Below are positions 62,612-64,000 of a stretch of 64,000 bases of DNA, one piece after another (positions within the stretch are counted from its first letter, which is position 1; each line of letters begins with the position of its first letter). The position numbers were made by a program, and so were the translations under genes. The notes under the pieces are model-generated. The model was not told where the DNA came from, did no database searches, and worked only from the letters and a program-made list of their open reading frames with translations. This DNA comes from Gymnopus androsaceus JB14 (Eukaryota > Basidiomycota > Agaricomycetes > Agaricales > Omphalotaceae), in NCBI GenBank assembly GCA_009733575.1, contig ML769383.1, positions 310,001 to 374,000 of the forward strand. Reading direction: 5' to 3'.

Positions 62612-64000
62612 CTACGCCTCCTCGCTCATAGATTCATCGTCTACGGCCTTCATTTCCAACGACCCCTTTACATGAAACTTGGGATTGAACCACTCCATCT
62701 CCTGTTGCAAAACCCCAGTCAATAGCACGTCTACCGTGTAAATGTGGTGCTTGGCCGCCAGCGGTGCCCACATCGGCCTATCCTCTTCACAAGTCAAAAG
62801 GTAGCGCTGAGGTATGATCAGCTGTCGGCCAGATGGCACCCCTGCTTGAATCTTGGCACCATAAGCCGTCGCGACGTTATGCAAAAGCTTACGATCCAGC
62901 TGCACGTTTGGACTAATGTAGAAAAGTTGGTTTTCAAGTAGACGATGTTTTGATTCCTTTGCTCTTTCGAGCGACTTTGCAAGGTCTATATCCCACTGGC
63001 CTTTATCCTTGAGGAAGTAGGCTTCCTCGGCTGCAAGAATGAGCGATCAGGGTCACTAGACAGCTGTGAGATAAGGGTACAACTTACGAAGCAGTGCCTT
63101 TGCATCGACCGAATCGTACACCCATTTGTCCGTAAGAATCCAAGGTGCTACAGCTAGGGCGCAAAGAAACTTTTCTGTTCGAGCAACTCTCGCTGCAATG
63201 AGATGTGTGCATTCCGATGGTTTGTTGACAATCTTTGCTCCTAGTTTTTCAAGCGCCTACAAACACGATTAGTGGTTTGGTAGCCATCAATGAAAGGCAA
63301 CTTTACCTTCTTAATATCATCAGACAAGGTTACCTGCGTAGTCAACACCCTCACAGATCCAGGCTTGCGTTTCTTTGTCTTCGCCTTCTTGGCTGGTGCA
63401 TCCGACTGAGCACCAGGCCCATCTTTAGACGAAGCCTTTCGTTTCGCTCCCGCTCCACTAGATTTTTCCTCCTGAGCTTTTGCCTTCTTCCCTTTTCCAG
63501 CGATAGGTTTTTCCTCTTCCTCCTCCTCCTCCTCTTCATCGTTATCATCCTCTGCCTGATCCTTATCGCGTGGCAATACAGAACTGGAGGAGCTCTGTCG
63601 CCTGCGCTTCTTCATCTCCGCTTCATAGCTCCTCAAGTCGGGCATAACCGTATCCCGAAGCTGTTGTGAAGCCTTGGTAGCTGCAGCCCTTTTCAACGGG
63701 GGTCTGGCAGGAGAAACAGAAACGTTGGTGGTTCCGGTGTTACGGCGAGAACTGGAAGCATGAGACGGACGTTCCGAGGAAGCAAGGTTGATACTTTCGG
63801 TCTTGGACAACACGTTCGATCGTCGTCCCGATGAAGGTCCTGCACCATTCACCTTCGGAGGAGATGAGTTTATTTTGACAGAAGCAAGGCTAGGCATGGC
63901 GACCGAATCCAACTGTTTCGGGGATGGGCCAGCCTTCGGTTTTGGTGGAGACTTGAAGGGCGTCTGCGGAGCATTGTCGTCGCTCTCCTCGCTCTCTATA
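62612..64000 (-). CDS. Tandem BRCT protein (Brc1/Rtt107/PTIP-like), 5' end outside window
   Basis: This is the C-terminal part of a DNA-damage scaffold. Exons (minus): beyond 64000 to 63307, 63256-63088, 63030-62612. A basic, Ser-rich disordered region with a poly-Glu tract and repeated lysines (KKAKAQEEKSS) precedes two BRCT repeats. The first runs VRVLTTQVTLSDDIKKALEK, LGAKIVNKPSECTHLIAARV, RTEKFLCALAVAPWILTDKWV. The second runs LFYISPNVQLDRKLLHNV, CEEDRPMWAPLA, YTVDVLLTGVLQQEMEW. The RTxKFLxA pattern and linker LKDKGQWDIDLAKSLERAK are seen in PTIP/Brc1 C-terminal BRCT pairs, which bind gamma-H2A. Frame remains open to the window edge. It is divergent from nothing; YAK1 ends the previous transcription unit on the same strand. 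Confidence 0.8.

Overview
This is a gene-dense nuclear fragment from a filamentous basidiomycete, most likely a mushroom-forming agaricomycete. Nearly every gene is cut by several introns of about 45-60 bp. Divergent start codons are often only 60-100 bp apart. Several proteins are basidiomycete-like in sequence: the gluconeogenesis activator ERT1, a CSL transcription factor, an endoglucanase-V-like secreted protein, and a tiny MG...CCRC-type membrane protein. No prokaryotic, organellar, viral or CRISPR signal was seen, and no tRNA or rRNA gene was recognised. Gene models were spliced by hand from GT-AG (sometimes GC-AG) signals plus protein-family expectation, so exon edges are good but not proven.

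Layout, left part: PEX5 (3' end), CDC26, PRA1, ERT1, the MTQ1/HemK methyltransferase, a fused allantoicase-ureidoglycolate lyase with GATA motifs upstream, BRE1, mitochondrial uS9, CASP, TFIIH subunit TFB1, isoleucyl-tRNA synthetase, SNU23, ERD1 and formate dehydrogenase. At 28.3-31.0 kb is a small accessory island. It holds a short putatively lipidated membrane protein gene, a truncated tandem copy of that gene's 3' end, and two back-to-back non-autonomous DNA transposons with perfect terminal inverted repeats and TA target sites.

Middle: GCN5 with a cysteine-rich PCAF-like N-terminus, a secreted EG-V-like protein, an ER cyclophilin, the helicase DBP7, a decayed ESA1 (MYST acetyltransferase) pseudogene, a membrane protein of unknown function and the CSL factor. 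Right part: a gene-poor stretch (45.3-48.3 kb), a conserved protein of unknown function, a second gene-poor stretch with a dispersed repeat (50-52.7 kb), a small coiled-coil protein, a region with a broken PAC4 copy, intact PAC4, a PHOSPHO-type phosphatase, the kinase YAK1, and the 3' part of a Brc1/Rtt107/PTIP-like BRCT protein that runs off the edge.

Most genes are unrelated housekeeping functions; there is no operon-like pathway. Many act in chromatin and transcription (BRE1, GCN5, the ESA1 relic, TFB1, CSL, ERT1). Others act in membrane traffic (PRA1, CASP, ERD1), nitrogen/purine salvage (the DAL fusion) and one-carbon metabolism (FDH). A striking technical feature is about 17 single-base frame breaks, mostly in short homopolymers, inside otherwise well-conserved and often essential genes. 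They look more like sequence errors than gene decay, and each is noted where it occurs. The ESA1 relic differs: it has an in-frame stop, codon deletions and loss of key residues. I found no convincing previously undescribed multi-gene system.
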